Assembly: GCA_937920085.1 (NCBI GenBank)
Contig: CALETE010000094.1
Span: 1-64,000, forward strand
DNA length: 64,000 bases
DNA from: an uncultured Alphaproteobacteria bacterium
Lineage (GTDB): Bacteria; Pseudomonadota; Alphaproteobacteria; Caulobacterales; Caulobacteraceae
Direction: 5' to 3'
The notes beneath the pieces are model-generated. The model had not been told where the DNA came from. It saw only the letters and a program-made list of their open reading frames with translations, and did not search any database. The position numbers were made by a program, and so were the translations under genes. Shown here one piece after another: positions 1 through 9,397 of this stretch. Position 1 is the first letter of the stretch, and each line of letters begins with the position of its first letter.

Positions 1-216
1 GGCAAGGTCTGCGTGGCCACCATCATCAATGGCGGGATCACCGCCTTTGACGAAGATGGCTCGATCGAGCACTTCCCCTTCCCCGACCTCATCGTGACCA
101 ACATCTGCTTTGGCGGACCTGACATGAAGACGGCCTGGATCACCGCTTCGGCCACCGGCAAGCTGTTCAAGGCCACCTGGCCCCGTCCAGGCCTGAAGCT
201 GAACTTCAATGCCTGA
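1..216 (+). CDS. SMP-30/gluconolactonase family protein, C-terminal part
   Basis: Only the last 71 codons are in the window; the frame is open to the left edge. The C-terminal stretch with TNICFGG, then a turn and a WPRPGLKL tail, is the typical end of SMP-30/gluconolactonase/LRE-like six-bladed beta-propeller enzymes, which hydrolyse sugar lactones using a bound divalent metal. The metal-binding residues would be upstream, outside the window, so the substrate cannot be judged. The stop codon lies inside the start of the next gene (8-base overlap), so the two are probably translated from one message. Confidence 0.82.
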   Translation, partial: GKVCVATIINGGITAFDEDGSIEHFPFPDLIVTNICFGGPDMKTAWITASATGKLFKATWPRPGLKLNFNA

Positions 217-637
217 TAAACGGGAAGTCCTGATCACTGAGAGCTTCGAGATCGCCGCAGACCTCTGCGAGGATCTGACGCCCCTGGTCTATGCTCGGCT
301 GTTTCGAGAGCATCCCGACATGGAGATCTTGTTCTGGCGGGATAAGAACCATCAGGTGAAGGGCGAAATGCTCAGCCGGGTGATCAGCGCTGTCCTGGAT
401 TTTGCCGGGGAGCGGCTCTACGCCGCGACCATGATCCAGTGCGAAGTCATCACCCACGAGGGCTATGACGTGCCGCCAGATGTCTTCGCCGTGTTCTTTG
501 GAACCGTGCGCGATACCTTGCAGGGCTTGCTCGCTGAGCAGTGGACCCCGGCCATGGATCAGGCCTGGGCTAGTCTTTTGATTGAACTCGATTTCTACGT
601 CACTCATCCAGATCAAAGTCAGACCATTCCGGCCTGA
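209..637 (+). CDS. globin-like haem protein
   Basis: A 142-residue all-helical protein that fits a single-domain bacterial globin. A conserved-looking WRDKNHQ stretch sits near residues 42-50 (distal side), and a THEGYDV segment near 91-97 carries the probable proximal haem histidine, followed by helix-G/H-like sequence. Length matches the globin family. Single-domain bacterial globins bind O2 or NO; some act in NO detoxification or sensing, but no attached reductase or output domain is present here. The start ATG overlaps the end of the upstream lactonase gene, so translational coupling is likely. The family call rests on pattern only. Confidence 0.68.
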   Translation: MPDKREVLITESFEIAADLCEDLTPLVYARLFREHPDMEILFWRDKNHQVKGEMLSRVISAVLDFAGERLYAATMIQCEVITHEGYDVPPDVFAVFFGTVRDTLQGLLAEQWTPAMDQAWASLLIELDFYVTHPDQSQTIPA

Positions 638-695
638 TGTGGTGAGGGACTCAAACGTATTAGCACGCTGAAAACAGCGGTTGGGAGTGAGACTT

Positions 696-2306
696 ATGGG
701 TTGGAATTTCGGTGATATCCTGGACGCGGTGGGACCAGAACTGCCCCCAGAGGCCCCGGCCTTCATCCACGGCGAGCGGCTGGTCACCTGGGGACAGGCC
801 AATAAGATCACCAATAATGTGGCGCGAGCCCTGATCGCGCGGGACGCCAAGCCCGGCGACAAGATCGCCATATATATGCGCAACCGGCCAGAATATCTGA
901 TGGCCGTGGCCGCTGGCTGGAAGGCCCGACTGACCCACGTCAACGTCAACTATCGCTACACCCCGCAAGAGGTCTGGTATATTTTCGACAATTCCGACGC
1001 CCAGACCGTGGTCTATTCGTCTGAATTCCGCGACGCCATCACCGAAATCCGCCCGCGCCTGCCCAATGTGAAAAACTGGGTCGAGGTCAGCGATACTGGC
1101 GAGGTTGCCCCCTATGCGGTGTCCTTCGCCGCCCTGGGCGAGGAAGGTAATGGCGGGCCTTTAGATATCGTCCGCTCGGGCGAAGACCAGTTCTTCATTT
1201 ATACGGGTGGCACCACTGGCATGCCCAAGGGCGTGATGTGGGCCCACGAGGACCTGCGCGAAATCACCCTGCAAGGTGCTCGCCTCATGGGGCCAGTGCC
1301 AGAGACTCTAGAGGAACTTGCCGCCTTTGTCCGTCAGGTTGGGCCCGGCGGCCGCATCCTGCCCGCCCCGCCCCTGATGCATGGCACCGGCCTGCTAAGC
1401 GGCATGAACACCATGATGGCTGGCGGCTGTGTCATCACCCTGACCGGTCAGACCTTCGACCCTATCGAAATGCTGGAAACCATCCATAAGCATAAGCCGA
1501 CCTCCCTGGTGATTGTCGGTGACTCCTTCGGCAAGCCTTTGCTCAATGCGCTCAATGCCGCGCCGGGCAAGTACGACCTGTCCAGTGTCATCGGCGTGGT
1601 ATCGTCTGGTGTCATGTGGAGCCATGAGGTCAAGGCAGGGCTGCTGGAGCATATGCCAGGTGCCATGCTGAATGACGCCTTCTCGTCTTCCGAAGCCCTC
1701 GGCATGGGCAGTTCGGTGATGGCCAAGGGCCAGGAAGTGCAGACCGCCAAGTTCATGCTCGGCGGCCGCTGCAAGGTGTTTGACGAGAACGACAACCCCG
1801 TCGAGCCCGGCTCCGGCGTGCCCGGTATTGTCGCCATCGGCCCGCCCAATCCTGTGGGCTATTACAAGGACGAAGAAAAGTCGGCTCGCACCTTCCGAGT
1901 CATTGGTGGTGTGCGCTATTCCATCCCAGGCGACTGGTGCATTGTCGAAGCCGACGGCACCCTAACCCTGCTGGGCCGCGGCTCGGCCTGCATCAACACC
2001 GCTGGCGAAAAGGTCTTCCCCGAAGAGGTGGAAGAGGCCCTAAAGACTCACCCGTCCGTCGAAGATGCCCTGGTCATCGGCCTCCCCGATGAAAAGTGGG
2101 GTCAGTCTGTCACCGGGGTTGTCCGTCTGGCAGAGGGTGCGAGCTTGGATGAGGATGCTGTGCGCGCCCATGTCCGGCAGTCCTTGGCGGGCTATAAGAC
2201 GCCGAAGCGGATCTTCGTCACAACCGAGGTGATCCGCGCCAGCAATGGCAAGGCCGATTATCCCACCGCCAAACGGATCGCTGAAGCGGCGATTGCAGGC
2301 GCTTAA
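696..2306 (+). CDS. acyl-CoA synthetase (AMP-forming, ANL superfamily)
   Basis: A 536-residue adenylate-forming ligase that activates a carboxylic acid to acyl-AMP and then acyl-CoA. The phosphate-binding loop YTGGTTGMPKG lies at about residues 169-179, the hinge region GRGSACINTAGEKVFP at about 425-440, and the C-terminal catalytic lysine is probably in SNGK near 519. The overall pattern resembles bacterial FadD-type medium/long-chain or steroid-side-chain ligases rather than acetyl-CoA synthetase. The ATG at 696 is chosen because GGGAG sits 8 bases upstream; an in-frame TTG at 681 has no such support. It is followed directly by a strong terminator. It may supply acyl-CoA to the dehydrogenases encoded elsewhere in the window. 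Confidence 0.88.
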   Translation: MGWNFGDILDAVGPELPPEAPAFIHGERLVTWGQANKITNNVARALIARDAKPGDKIAIYMRNRPEYLMAVAAGWKARLTHVNVNYRYTPQEVWYIFDNSDAQTVVYSSEFRDAITEIRPRLPNVKNWVEVSDTGEVAPYAVSFAALGEEGNGGPLDIVRSGEDQFFIYTGGTTGMPKGVMWAHEDLREITLQGARLMGPVPETLEELAAFVRQVGPGGRILPAPPLMHGTGLLSGMNTMMAGGCVITLTGQTFDPIEMLETIHKHKPTSLVIVGDSFGKPLLNALNAAPGKYDLSSVIGVVSSGVMWSHEVKAGLLEHMPGAMLNDAFSSSEALGMGSSVMAKGQEVQTAKFMLGGRCKVFDENDNPVEPGSGVPGIVAIGPPNPVGYYKDEEKSARTFRVIGGVRYSIPGDWCIVEADGTLTLLGRGSACINTAGEKVFPEEVEEALKTHPSVEDALVIGLPDEKWGQSVTGVVRLAEGASLDEDAVRAHVRQSLAGYKTPKRIFVTTEVIRASNGKADYPTAKRIAEAAIAGA

Positions 2307-2311
2307 ACTGA

Positions 2312-2340
2312 AAAGGCCCGGGGCGAACCCCGGGCCTTTC
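2312..2340. terminator. bidirectional intrinsic terminator
   Basis: A perfect 9-bp stem (GGCCCGGGG and CCCCGGGCC) around a CGAA tetraloop is flanked by AAA on the left and TTTC on the right. It lies between the converging acyl-CoA synthetase and katG genes and can serve both. Confidence 0.85.
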
Positions 2341-2350
2341 TCACTTCCGA

Positions 2351-4543
<2,193 letters not shown>

Positions 4544-4639
4544 GGTTTTCTGCCTTTCAAGCCAGCGAACATCTCGTTCTGAGACGTCAAACTAGTGACG
4601 GCAGTTGCATAGATCAAATCAGAAACTTTTTTATTTAGT

Positions 4640-4654
4640 ATAGACACGCTCTAT
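4640..4654 (-). promoter_or_regulatory. OxyR-like half site upstream of katG
   Basis: ATAG, seven bases, CTAT: one dimer unit of the OxyR consensus, 97-111 bases upstream of the katG start. The second unit expected after another seven bases is poorly conserved (AAAA-N7-TGAT on the minus strand), so this is suggestive only. Confidence 0.38.
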
Positions 4655-4666
4655 GTTCAAAGGCCG

Positions 4667-4691
4667 GTCACCCCGGCGGAGGCCGGGGTCC
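4667..4691 (+). repeat. dispersed GC-rich palindrome, CCCCGG type
   Basis: CCCCGGC-GGAG-GCCGGGG with flanks GTCA and TCC. The same unit occurs in the opposite orientation at 7492-7516. It belongs to the short interspersed palindromes with a GGCGGAGGCC core common in Caulobacterales genomes; it could also form a transcript-end hairpin. Confidence 0.75.
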
Positions 4692-4759
4692 GGGTCGTAA
4701 AGCGCCGCGCCAGGTCGGGACCTGACATTCATCCCATCGGCCAGCCGCGGGGACGCGTC

Positions 4760-4782
4760 TGGATACCGGCCTCCGCCGGTAT
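4760..4782 (-). repeat. dispersed GC-rich palindrome, ATACCGG type
   Basis: ATACCGGC-CTCC-GCCGGTAT preceded by TGG. It pairs in inverted orientation with the unit at 4667-4691 and recurs in the other orientation at 7560-7583. The 70-base spacer between the two units holds no gene. Confidence 0.75.
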
Positions 4783-4800
4783 GGTCGGGATTGGAGCGCC

Positions 4801-5901
4801 TTAGCTCAACGTCGCCATGGCGGAGGCTTCGAAGTTCATCAGTTCGTCCGTGCGGCCTTCCTTGACCTTCAAGGCCCAGAGGGGATCCTGAAGCAGGGCG
4901 CGACCGACGCCGACCAGGTCAAAATCGCCCCGGTCGAGCATGAACTCTAGCTTGTCGAGGCTGGCAGGCTTTGAGCCTTCACCGGCATAGGAGGCGATGA
5001 ATTCTCCGGTCAGGCCGACGGACCCCACAGTGATGGTGGGCACGCCGGTCAGCTTCTTGGCCCAGCCTGCGAAGTTCAGGTCTGAGCCTTCAAATTCTGG
5101 CTCCCAGAAACGACGCTGCGAGCAGTGCAGGATGTCGGCGCCAGCATCGGTCAGGGCGGTGAGCCAGGCTTCCAGAGCCTTGGGATCTTCAGCCATCTTC
5201 ACGGTGAAGTCCTGCTGCTTCCACTGGCTGATACGGATGATCACCGGATAGTCAGGGCCGACGGCCTTGCGCACGGCGCGCAGAATGTCGGCAGCAAACC
5301 GAGCCCGGCCAGGCAAGTTCTTTGAGCCATAGGCATCTTCGCGGACATTGGTGCCGTCCCAGAAGAACTGGTCGATCAGATAGCCGTGGGCACCGTGCAG
5401 CTCGATGGATTCAAAGCCCAGGACCTTGGCTTCGGCGGCGGCATCGGCGAAGGCGCGGATGGTGTCGGCCACCTCTTCCTCGCTCATGGCTTCGCCAAAC
5501 TGCTTGCCGGGGCTGGAGAGGCCCGACGGGCTGTCATAGCCGCCTTCAGGGTTCCAGCTCGGATCGCGGGAGCGGACGGCACCGGTGTGCCAAAGCTGGG
5601 GTGCCATGGCCCCGCCCGCCGAATGGACTTCATCAATGACGCGCTTCCAGGCCTTGAGCTCGGCCTCGCCATGGAACCGCGGCACATTTGCATCGTTCAG
5701 GGACGCTGGCCGCGAAACGCCAGTGCCTTCAGAGACGATGAGACCGACCTCAGCTGCGGCCCGGCGCTTATAGTACTGGGCGACCTCTTCCGTGGCCACG
5801 CCGCCGGGGGACTTGGACCGGGTCATGGGGGCCATGACAATGCGGTTCTTGAGGTTCATGCCCTTAAAGGACCAGGGTTGGAAAAGCGCGTCGGCAGCCA
5901 T
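4801..5901 (-). CDS. Old Yellow Enzyme family NADH:flavin oxidoreductase
   Basis: A 366-residue FMN-dependent TIM-barrel ene-reductase. It opens with LFQPWSFKGMNLKNRIVMAPM, cut here as the typical N-terminal strand, and contains QLWHTG near residue 105, the HGAHGYLIDQFF substrate/catalytic histidine motif near 172-183, and the FMN-phosphate segment VGVGRALLQDP near the C-terminus. Members reduce activated C=C bonds such as enones and some nitro esters with NAD(P)H. The ATG at 5901 matches the family start; an upstream in-frame start at 5946 would add an unusual 15-residue extension. It is divergent from the CYP153 gene and shares its 230-bp upstream region. Confidence 0.9.
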   Translation of the reverse strand: MAADALFQPWSFKGMNLKNRIVMAPMTRSKSPGGVATEEVAQYYKRRAAAEVGLIVSEGTGVSRPASLNDANVPRFHGEAELKAWKRVIDEVHSAGGAMAPQLWHTGAVRSRDPSWNPEGGYDSPSGLSSPGKQFGEAMSEEEVADTIRAFADAAAEAKVLGFESIELHGAHGYLIDQFFWDGTNVREDAYGSKNLPGRARFAADILRAVRKAVGPDYPVIIRISQWKQQDFTVKMAEDPKALEAWLTALTDAGADILHCSQRRFWEPEFEGSDLNFAGWAKKLTGVPTITVGSVGLTGEFIASYAGEGSKPASLDKLEFMLDRGDFDLVGVGRALLQDPLWALKVKEGRTDELMNFEASAMATLS

Positions 5902-6050
5902 GAGGGATCCGTCAAACAAGTGTTCGTGAGGCGGCCGATAAAGCACGACGCAGCGTCGCCGTCAGCGAAGAAAATCTGGGGTCGTGAAAAGCTGCACCAG
6001 CCCGGGTCGCATTCGCCTCGCGCTTCGGTCAAAAACCCCGAGGCCATCTT

Positions 6051-6072
6051 GCCTAATTTCCTGAAAATAGGC
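6051..6072 (+). promoter_or_regulatory. imperfect inverted repeat between OYE and CYP153 genes
   Basis: Arms GCCTAATTT and AAAATAGGC, 4 bp apart, match at 8 of 9 positions. It lies 60-80 bases upstream of the P450 start in the divergent intergenic region and is a candidate regulator site for either gene. Confidence 0.4.
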
Positions 6073-6131
6073 ATGTTCCTTAACACTGCTAAGATAGCGG
6101 CGTGGAAAAAAGACGCCATTTGGAGATTCTC

Positions 6132-7400
6132 ATGAGCGACGGCGCTATTGACCTGAAGGCGGACGCCCGTGCCCACGCCTTTTCCATCCCGCTGGAAGAC
6201 ATCAACATCGTCGATGTCGAGATGTGGCGGAATGAGACCTATTGGCCCTATTTTGAGCGCCTGCGCCGGGACGACCCGGTCCACTGGCATCCGGAAGGCC
6301 AACACGAGGATGGCCCCTTCTGGTCGGTGACCAAGTACAACGACATCATGGCCGTCGACACCAACCACGAGGCCTTCTCGTCGGACACGAACATCACGCT
6401 TTTTGATCAAAAAGATGATTTCAAAATGCCGATGTTCATCGCCATGGATCCTCCCAAGCACGATGAGCAGCGCAAGACGGTCAGCCCTGTCGTGTCGCCG
6501 ATGAACCTGGCCATGCTTGAGCCCCTGATCCGCAGCCGCATTCAGAACACCCTGGACAACCTGCCGATCAACGAGCCCTTCGATTGGGTGGATCGCGTGT
6601 CCATCGAACTGACCACCCAGATGTTGGCCACCCTCTTCGATTTCCCCTTCGAAGATCGCCGCAAGCTAACCCGCTGGTCTGATATCGCCACGGCGGGTCC
6701 TGAGTCTGGCCTCTTCGTCACCGAAGACCCGGAAATGGAACGCCGGATGGAACTGTTCCAATGCGTGGAATACTTCAGCCGCCTGTGGGAAGAGCGCGCC
6801 GCTCAGCCGCCCAAGGGCGACCTGATCTCTCTCCTGGCCCATGGCGAGTCCACCAAGAACATGGACCGCATGGAATATCTGGGGAACCTGGTCCTGCTGA
6901 TCGTCGGCGGCAATGACACCACCCGCAATTCCATGACCGGCTCGGTCCTGGCCATGAGCCAGAACCCTGAGCAGGAAGCCAAGCTGCGGGCCAATCCAGA
7001 CCTCATCCCCTCCATGGTCTCGGAAACCATTCGTTGGCAGACCCCCCTGGCCCACATGCGCCGTACCGCCACCCGGGACATCGAGCTGGGCGGCAAGCAG
7101 ATCAAGAAGGGCGACAAGGTTGTCATGTGGTACGTCTCGGGCAACCGTGACGAGACCGTCATCGAGAACCCCAACGCCTTCATCGTCGATCGCGAACGCC
7201 CCCGTCAGCACATCAGCTTCGGCTTCGGCATTCACCGCTGCGTTGGCAACCGTTTGGCTGAGCTGCAACTGCGCATCCTCTGGGAAGAAATCCTCCCGCG
7301 CTTCCCCAAGATCGAAGTCCTGGAAGAGCCCAAGCGCGTGCCCTCCAACTTCGTGAAGGGCTATGAGAAGATGATGGTCCGCATTCCGGCTAAGAATTAG
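6132..7400 (+). CDS. cytochrome P450, CYP153-type alkane/fatty acid omega-hydroxylase
   Basis: A 422-residue soluble P450. Signatures: I-helix GGNDTTRN at 259-266, ETIR (ExxR) at 298-301 and haem loop FGFGIHRCVG at 363-372 with Cys370. Beyond the superfamily motifs, blocks such as FIAMDPPKHD, SIELTTQMLATLFDFP and VVMWYVSGNRD match what I recall of CYP153A enzymes, which hydroxylate the terminal carbon of medium-chain alkanes and related compounds. CYP153 genes often sit with a ferredoxin and ferredoxin reductase; neither is adjacent here, so redox partners must come from elsewhere. ATG 6132 has GGAG six bases upstream. A terminator follows at 7428. Confidence 0.9.
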   Translation: MSDGAIDLKADARAHAFSIPLEDINIVDVEMWRNETYWPYFERLRRDDPVHWHPEGQHEDGPFWSVTKYNDIMAVDTNHEAFSSDTNITLFDQKDDFKMPMFIAMDPPKHDEQRKTVSPVVSPMNLAMLEPLIRSRIQNTLDNLPINEPFDWVDRVSIELTTQMLATLFDFPFEDRRKLTRWSDIATAGPESGLFVTEDPEMERRMELFQCVEYFSRLWEERAAQPPKGDLISLLAHGESTKNMDRMEYLGNLVLLIVGGNDTTRNSMTGSVLAMSQNPEQEAKLRANPDLIPSMVSETIRWQTPLAHMRRTATRDIELGGKQIKKGDKVVMWYVSGNRDETVIENPNAFIVDRERPRQHISFGFGIHRCVGNRLAELQLRILWEEILPRFPKIEVLEEPKRVPSNFVKGYEKMMVRIPAKN

Positions 7401-7427
7401 GCCTCGAATTCAGTTTCGAACCTGCAG

Positions 7428-7453
7428 CGCCCGCCGGAAACGGCGGGCGTTTT
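7428..7453 (+). terminator. intrinsic terminator of the CYP153 gene
   Basis: Nine-bp stem CGCCCGCCG/CGGCGGGCG with a GAAA loop, followed by TTTT; 28 bases after the P450 stop codon. Confidence 0.85.
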
Positions 7454-7491
7454 GCTTTGGGTTAGGTCACTGGTACAGAGCCCTATGACCT

Positions 7492-7516
7492 GGACCCCGG
7501 CCTCCGCCGGGGTGAC
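7492..7516 (-). repeat. dispersed GC-rich palindrome, CCCCGG type
   Basis: GGA-CCCCGGC-CTCC-GCCGGGG-TGAC, the reverse orientation of the unit at 4667-4691. It is one of a pair in the otherwise gene-free stretch 7454-7652. Confidence 0.75.
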
Positions 7517-7559
7517 CAGTGGAGGCCGATAGCCCGCGCACGAACTCCCACCCCCAGTC

Positions 7560-7583
7560 ATACCGGCGGAGGCCGGTATCCAG
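7560..7583 (+). repeat. dispersed GC-rich palindrome, ATACCGG type
   Basis: ATACCGGC-GGAG-GCCGGTAT-CCAG, the reverse orientation of the unit at 4760-4782. The pair at 7492-7583 diverges, whereas the pair at 4667-4782 converges. Confidence 0.75.
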
Positions 7584-7652
7584 TTTCATCTGGGGCATTG
7601 GCCGTTAGGGTGCAAAGCCTTTGGACACCGCCACCCTAAGCAGGGCCCTCGC

Positions 7653-7925
7653 CTACTTATCTTCCGCAAACCCTGACGGAAGGCCGTCGACAAGCACCTG
7701 CTCCATGCGCGCTCGCCAGTCAGCGCCCTGGGCCTGATAGGCTTCAAAAAGGCTGGTGCGGAGACGAAGGGTGACGATCTTTTTCGGGTCAGCCGACCGT
7801 GGACGTCCGACCTTAAGTTTGGCCTGAAGACCCAGCGGTAGCTGGTCCAAACGCACAGCCCGAGCGTTCAGATCGTCTGACCATTCCGGAGCTTCTTCAT
7901 CAAATGCGGTGGGGTCAGATTTCAT
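7653..7925 (-). CDS. brnA: BrnA-type antitoxin
   Basis: A 90-residue protein with a ribbon-helix-helix-like C-terminal half: VTLRLRTSLFEAYQAQGADWRARMEQVL at about 50-78 is the pattern of BrnA antitoxins, which bind both the BrnT toxin and the operon's own operator. The N-terminal acidic segment (DEEAPEWSDD) is the usual toxin-contact region. It overlaps the 3' end of the brnT gene by 11 bases and follows it, the standard brnT-brnA order. Confidence 0.82.
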   Translation of the reverse strand: MKSDPTAFDEEAPEWSDDLNARAVRLDQLPLGLQAKLKVGRPRSADPKKIVTLRLRTSLFEAYQAQGADWRARMEQVLVDGLPSGFAEDK

Positions 7926-8178
7926 ATCGCTTTACCTCTCGCGCATTGGCCTTTCGGAAACTGATCACCCGAATGCCTTCCGGCGCTTCGCAGAAAACCA
8001 GTACGTGAATCCGTCCGTCGAGCCTTCCGAGCGCCATGTAACGGCGCTCGCCATAATCCCGTCTCAGATCCTCGGCGAACTTGGCCGACACAAAATCGAA
8101 ATCAATCGCCCGCTCGAATGACAGTCGACGATCGCGAATGTTCCTGGCGTTTTTTTCAGGATCAAACTCGATCTTCAT
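7915..8178 (-). CDS. brnT: BrnT-type ribonuclease toxin
   Basis: An 87-residue protein with the BrnT layout: FDPEKNARN at the N-terminus, LSFERAIDFDF in the first helix, RRYMALGRLDGR in the middle and RVISFRKANAREVKRYE at the end. BrnT has a RelE-like fold and cleaves RNA, arresting translation until neutralised by BrnA. No ribosome-binding sequence precedes the ATG; the only -10-like element (TTATAC on the minus strand, 8191-8186) ends 7 bases before it, which suggests a leaderless message. It is the first gene of the pair and sits directly downstream of the serine hydrolase gene on the same strand. Confidence 0.85.
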   Translation of the reverse strand: MKIEFDPEKNARNIRDRRLSFERAIDFDFVSAKFAEDLRRDYGERRYMALGRLDGRIHVLVFCEAPEGIRVISFRKANAREVKRYEI

Positions 8179-8185
8179 ATTTTTC

Positions 8186-8209
8186 GTATAACAAATATTC
8201 GAGCGCTCG
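8186..8209 (-). promoter_or_regulatory. probable brnTA promoter/operator
   Basis: TTATAC (minus strand, 8191-8186) resembles a -10 box immediately before brnT, and a perfect 10-bp palindrome CGAGCGCTCG occupies 8200-8209. BrnA is known to autoregulate; this palindrome is the obvious candidate site. Confidence 0.4.
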
Positions 8210-8210
8210 C

Positions 8211-9368
8211 CTACCCCCCGTAGGCCGCCGCCTCCAGCGACCTAAACAGCCCCAACGTGTCCGCATCTCCGAATGGCAGGAGCTGGGTCATGATCAGGCC
8301 AGCCTTCCCCACCGCCGGATCGGCCCAGTAATAGGTGTTGGCCAGGCCCGCCCAGGCGAGGCTGAGGCCGCTACGGCCCTCTTCGGTGGGCTCGGGGTTA
8401 ATCAGGGTCGCCAGGCCATAGCCGGTGTGCATGTCTGGATAGATGTCGAAGTCGTTGGACATCGCTAGATTGGCGGCCTTGAAAGCGCCCGCCCGATGGG
8501 GGCCGGTCTGGACGACGCCCAGGGAGGCTACAGTCTCGGCCTTGAGGATCTGGCTATCCCCATGACGCCCGCCGTTCAGCAGGATGCGCAGGAAGCGGGC
8601 ATAGTCTGGGACTGTGCCATAGAGCCCGCCGCCGCCGGACAGGACCTCGGGGTTTTCCGGCATGCCGAAGGGGATGGGTATGACCTTGCCATCGGGCCCA
8701 CGCATATGGACCGAGGCCTTGCGGACCTGCTGTTCTGCGCTGAGGGCAAAGCCGGTATCTTTCATGCCCAGGGGGCCGAAGATGTGCTCCTGCAGATAGG
8801 CATCCAGCCTCTGGCCACTGGCGGCCTCGATGACCATGCCCACCCAGTCGGTATTGATGCCATAAGCCCAGCCCTCACCAGGGTCGAACAGCAGGGGCTG
8901 AACCATGTCAGCCCGGACGCCAGAGGCCGGGTCTCCCGTCCCCGAATGCTCCCGCCACTTGGGGATCTGCGGCTGGATGAAGCCATAACCAAAGCCAGCC
9001 ATATGGCTGAGCAGATGGCGCAGAGTGACGGGGGTCTTGGCCGGGCGCAGGATCGGCGTGCCCGCGTCATCAAAGCCCTCGAGCACCTGAAGGTCGGCAA
9101 ACTCTGGGATCAGGTCGGCAAGGTCGCCATCCAGGGTCAGCTTTCCGGCGTCCACCAGCTGAAGGGCCCCCACGGACACCACCGCCTTGGTCATGGAGGC
9201 CAGCCAGAAAATGGTGTCAGGGCTCATGGCCGCGTCGGTTCCCGCCGCCCTGACCCCGACCGCGTGGCTGTAGACCGCGCCTACAGAATCCGTCACCAGG
9301 GCCACGACCCCAGACAGGCGGCCGGATTCCACGGCCTTGGCGGCCTCGGCCTCAAACTGATCAAACAT
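8211..9368 (-). CDS. serine hydrolase, beta-lactamase/family VIII esterase type
   Basis: A 385-residue member of the class C beta-lactamase-like hydrolases. The nucleophile motif S58-M-T-K61 is preceded by the usual hydrophobic strand, a tyrosine lies in AYGIN near 168-172, and a WAG motif followed by TYYWADP sits near 340, the pattern of family VIII carboxylesterases (EstB-like). No signal peptide is seen, so it is probably cytoplasmic and an esterase rather than a penicillin-resistance enzyme. The gene is last in a co-directional set with the acyl-CoA dehydrogenase (29-base gap) and the small monooxygenase-like gene, which points to ester or lipid breakdown. Confidence 0.85.
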   Translation of the reverse strand: MFDQFEAEAAKAVESGRLSGVVALVTDSVGAVYSHAVGVRAAGTDAAMSPDTIFWLASMTKAVVSVGALQLVDAGKLTLDGDLADLIPEFADLQVLEGFDDAGTPILRPAKTPVTLRHLLSHMAGFGYGFIQPQIPKWREHSGTGDPASGVRADMVQPLLFDPGEGWAYGINTDWVGMVIEAASGQRLDAYLQEHIFGPLGMKDTGFALSAEQQVRKASVHMRGPDGKVIPIPFGMPENPEVLSGGGGLYGTVPDYARFLRILLNGGRHGDSQILKAETVASLGVVQTGPHRAGAFKAANLAMSNDFDIYPDMHTGYGLATLINPEPTEEGRSGLSLAWAGLANTYYWADPAVGKAGLIMTQLLPFGDADTLGLFRSLEAAAYGG

Positions 9369-9397
9369 GGGTCGTCCTGACTAGAACTGAGGCCGCC

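Noticed and set aside
206..968. Minus-strand frames opposite the globin and acyl-CoA synthetase start
   Set aside because: Low-complexity shadows of two well-supported plus-strand genes with no family match.
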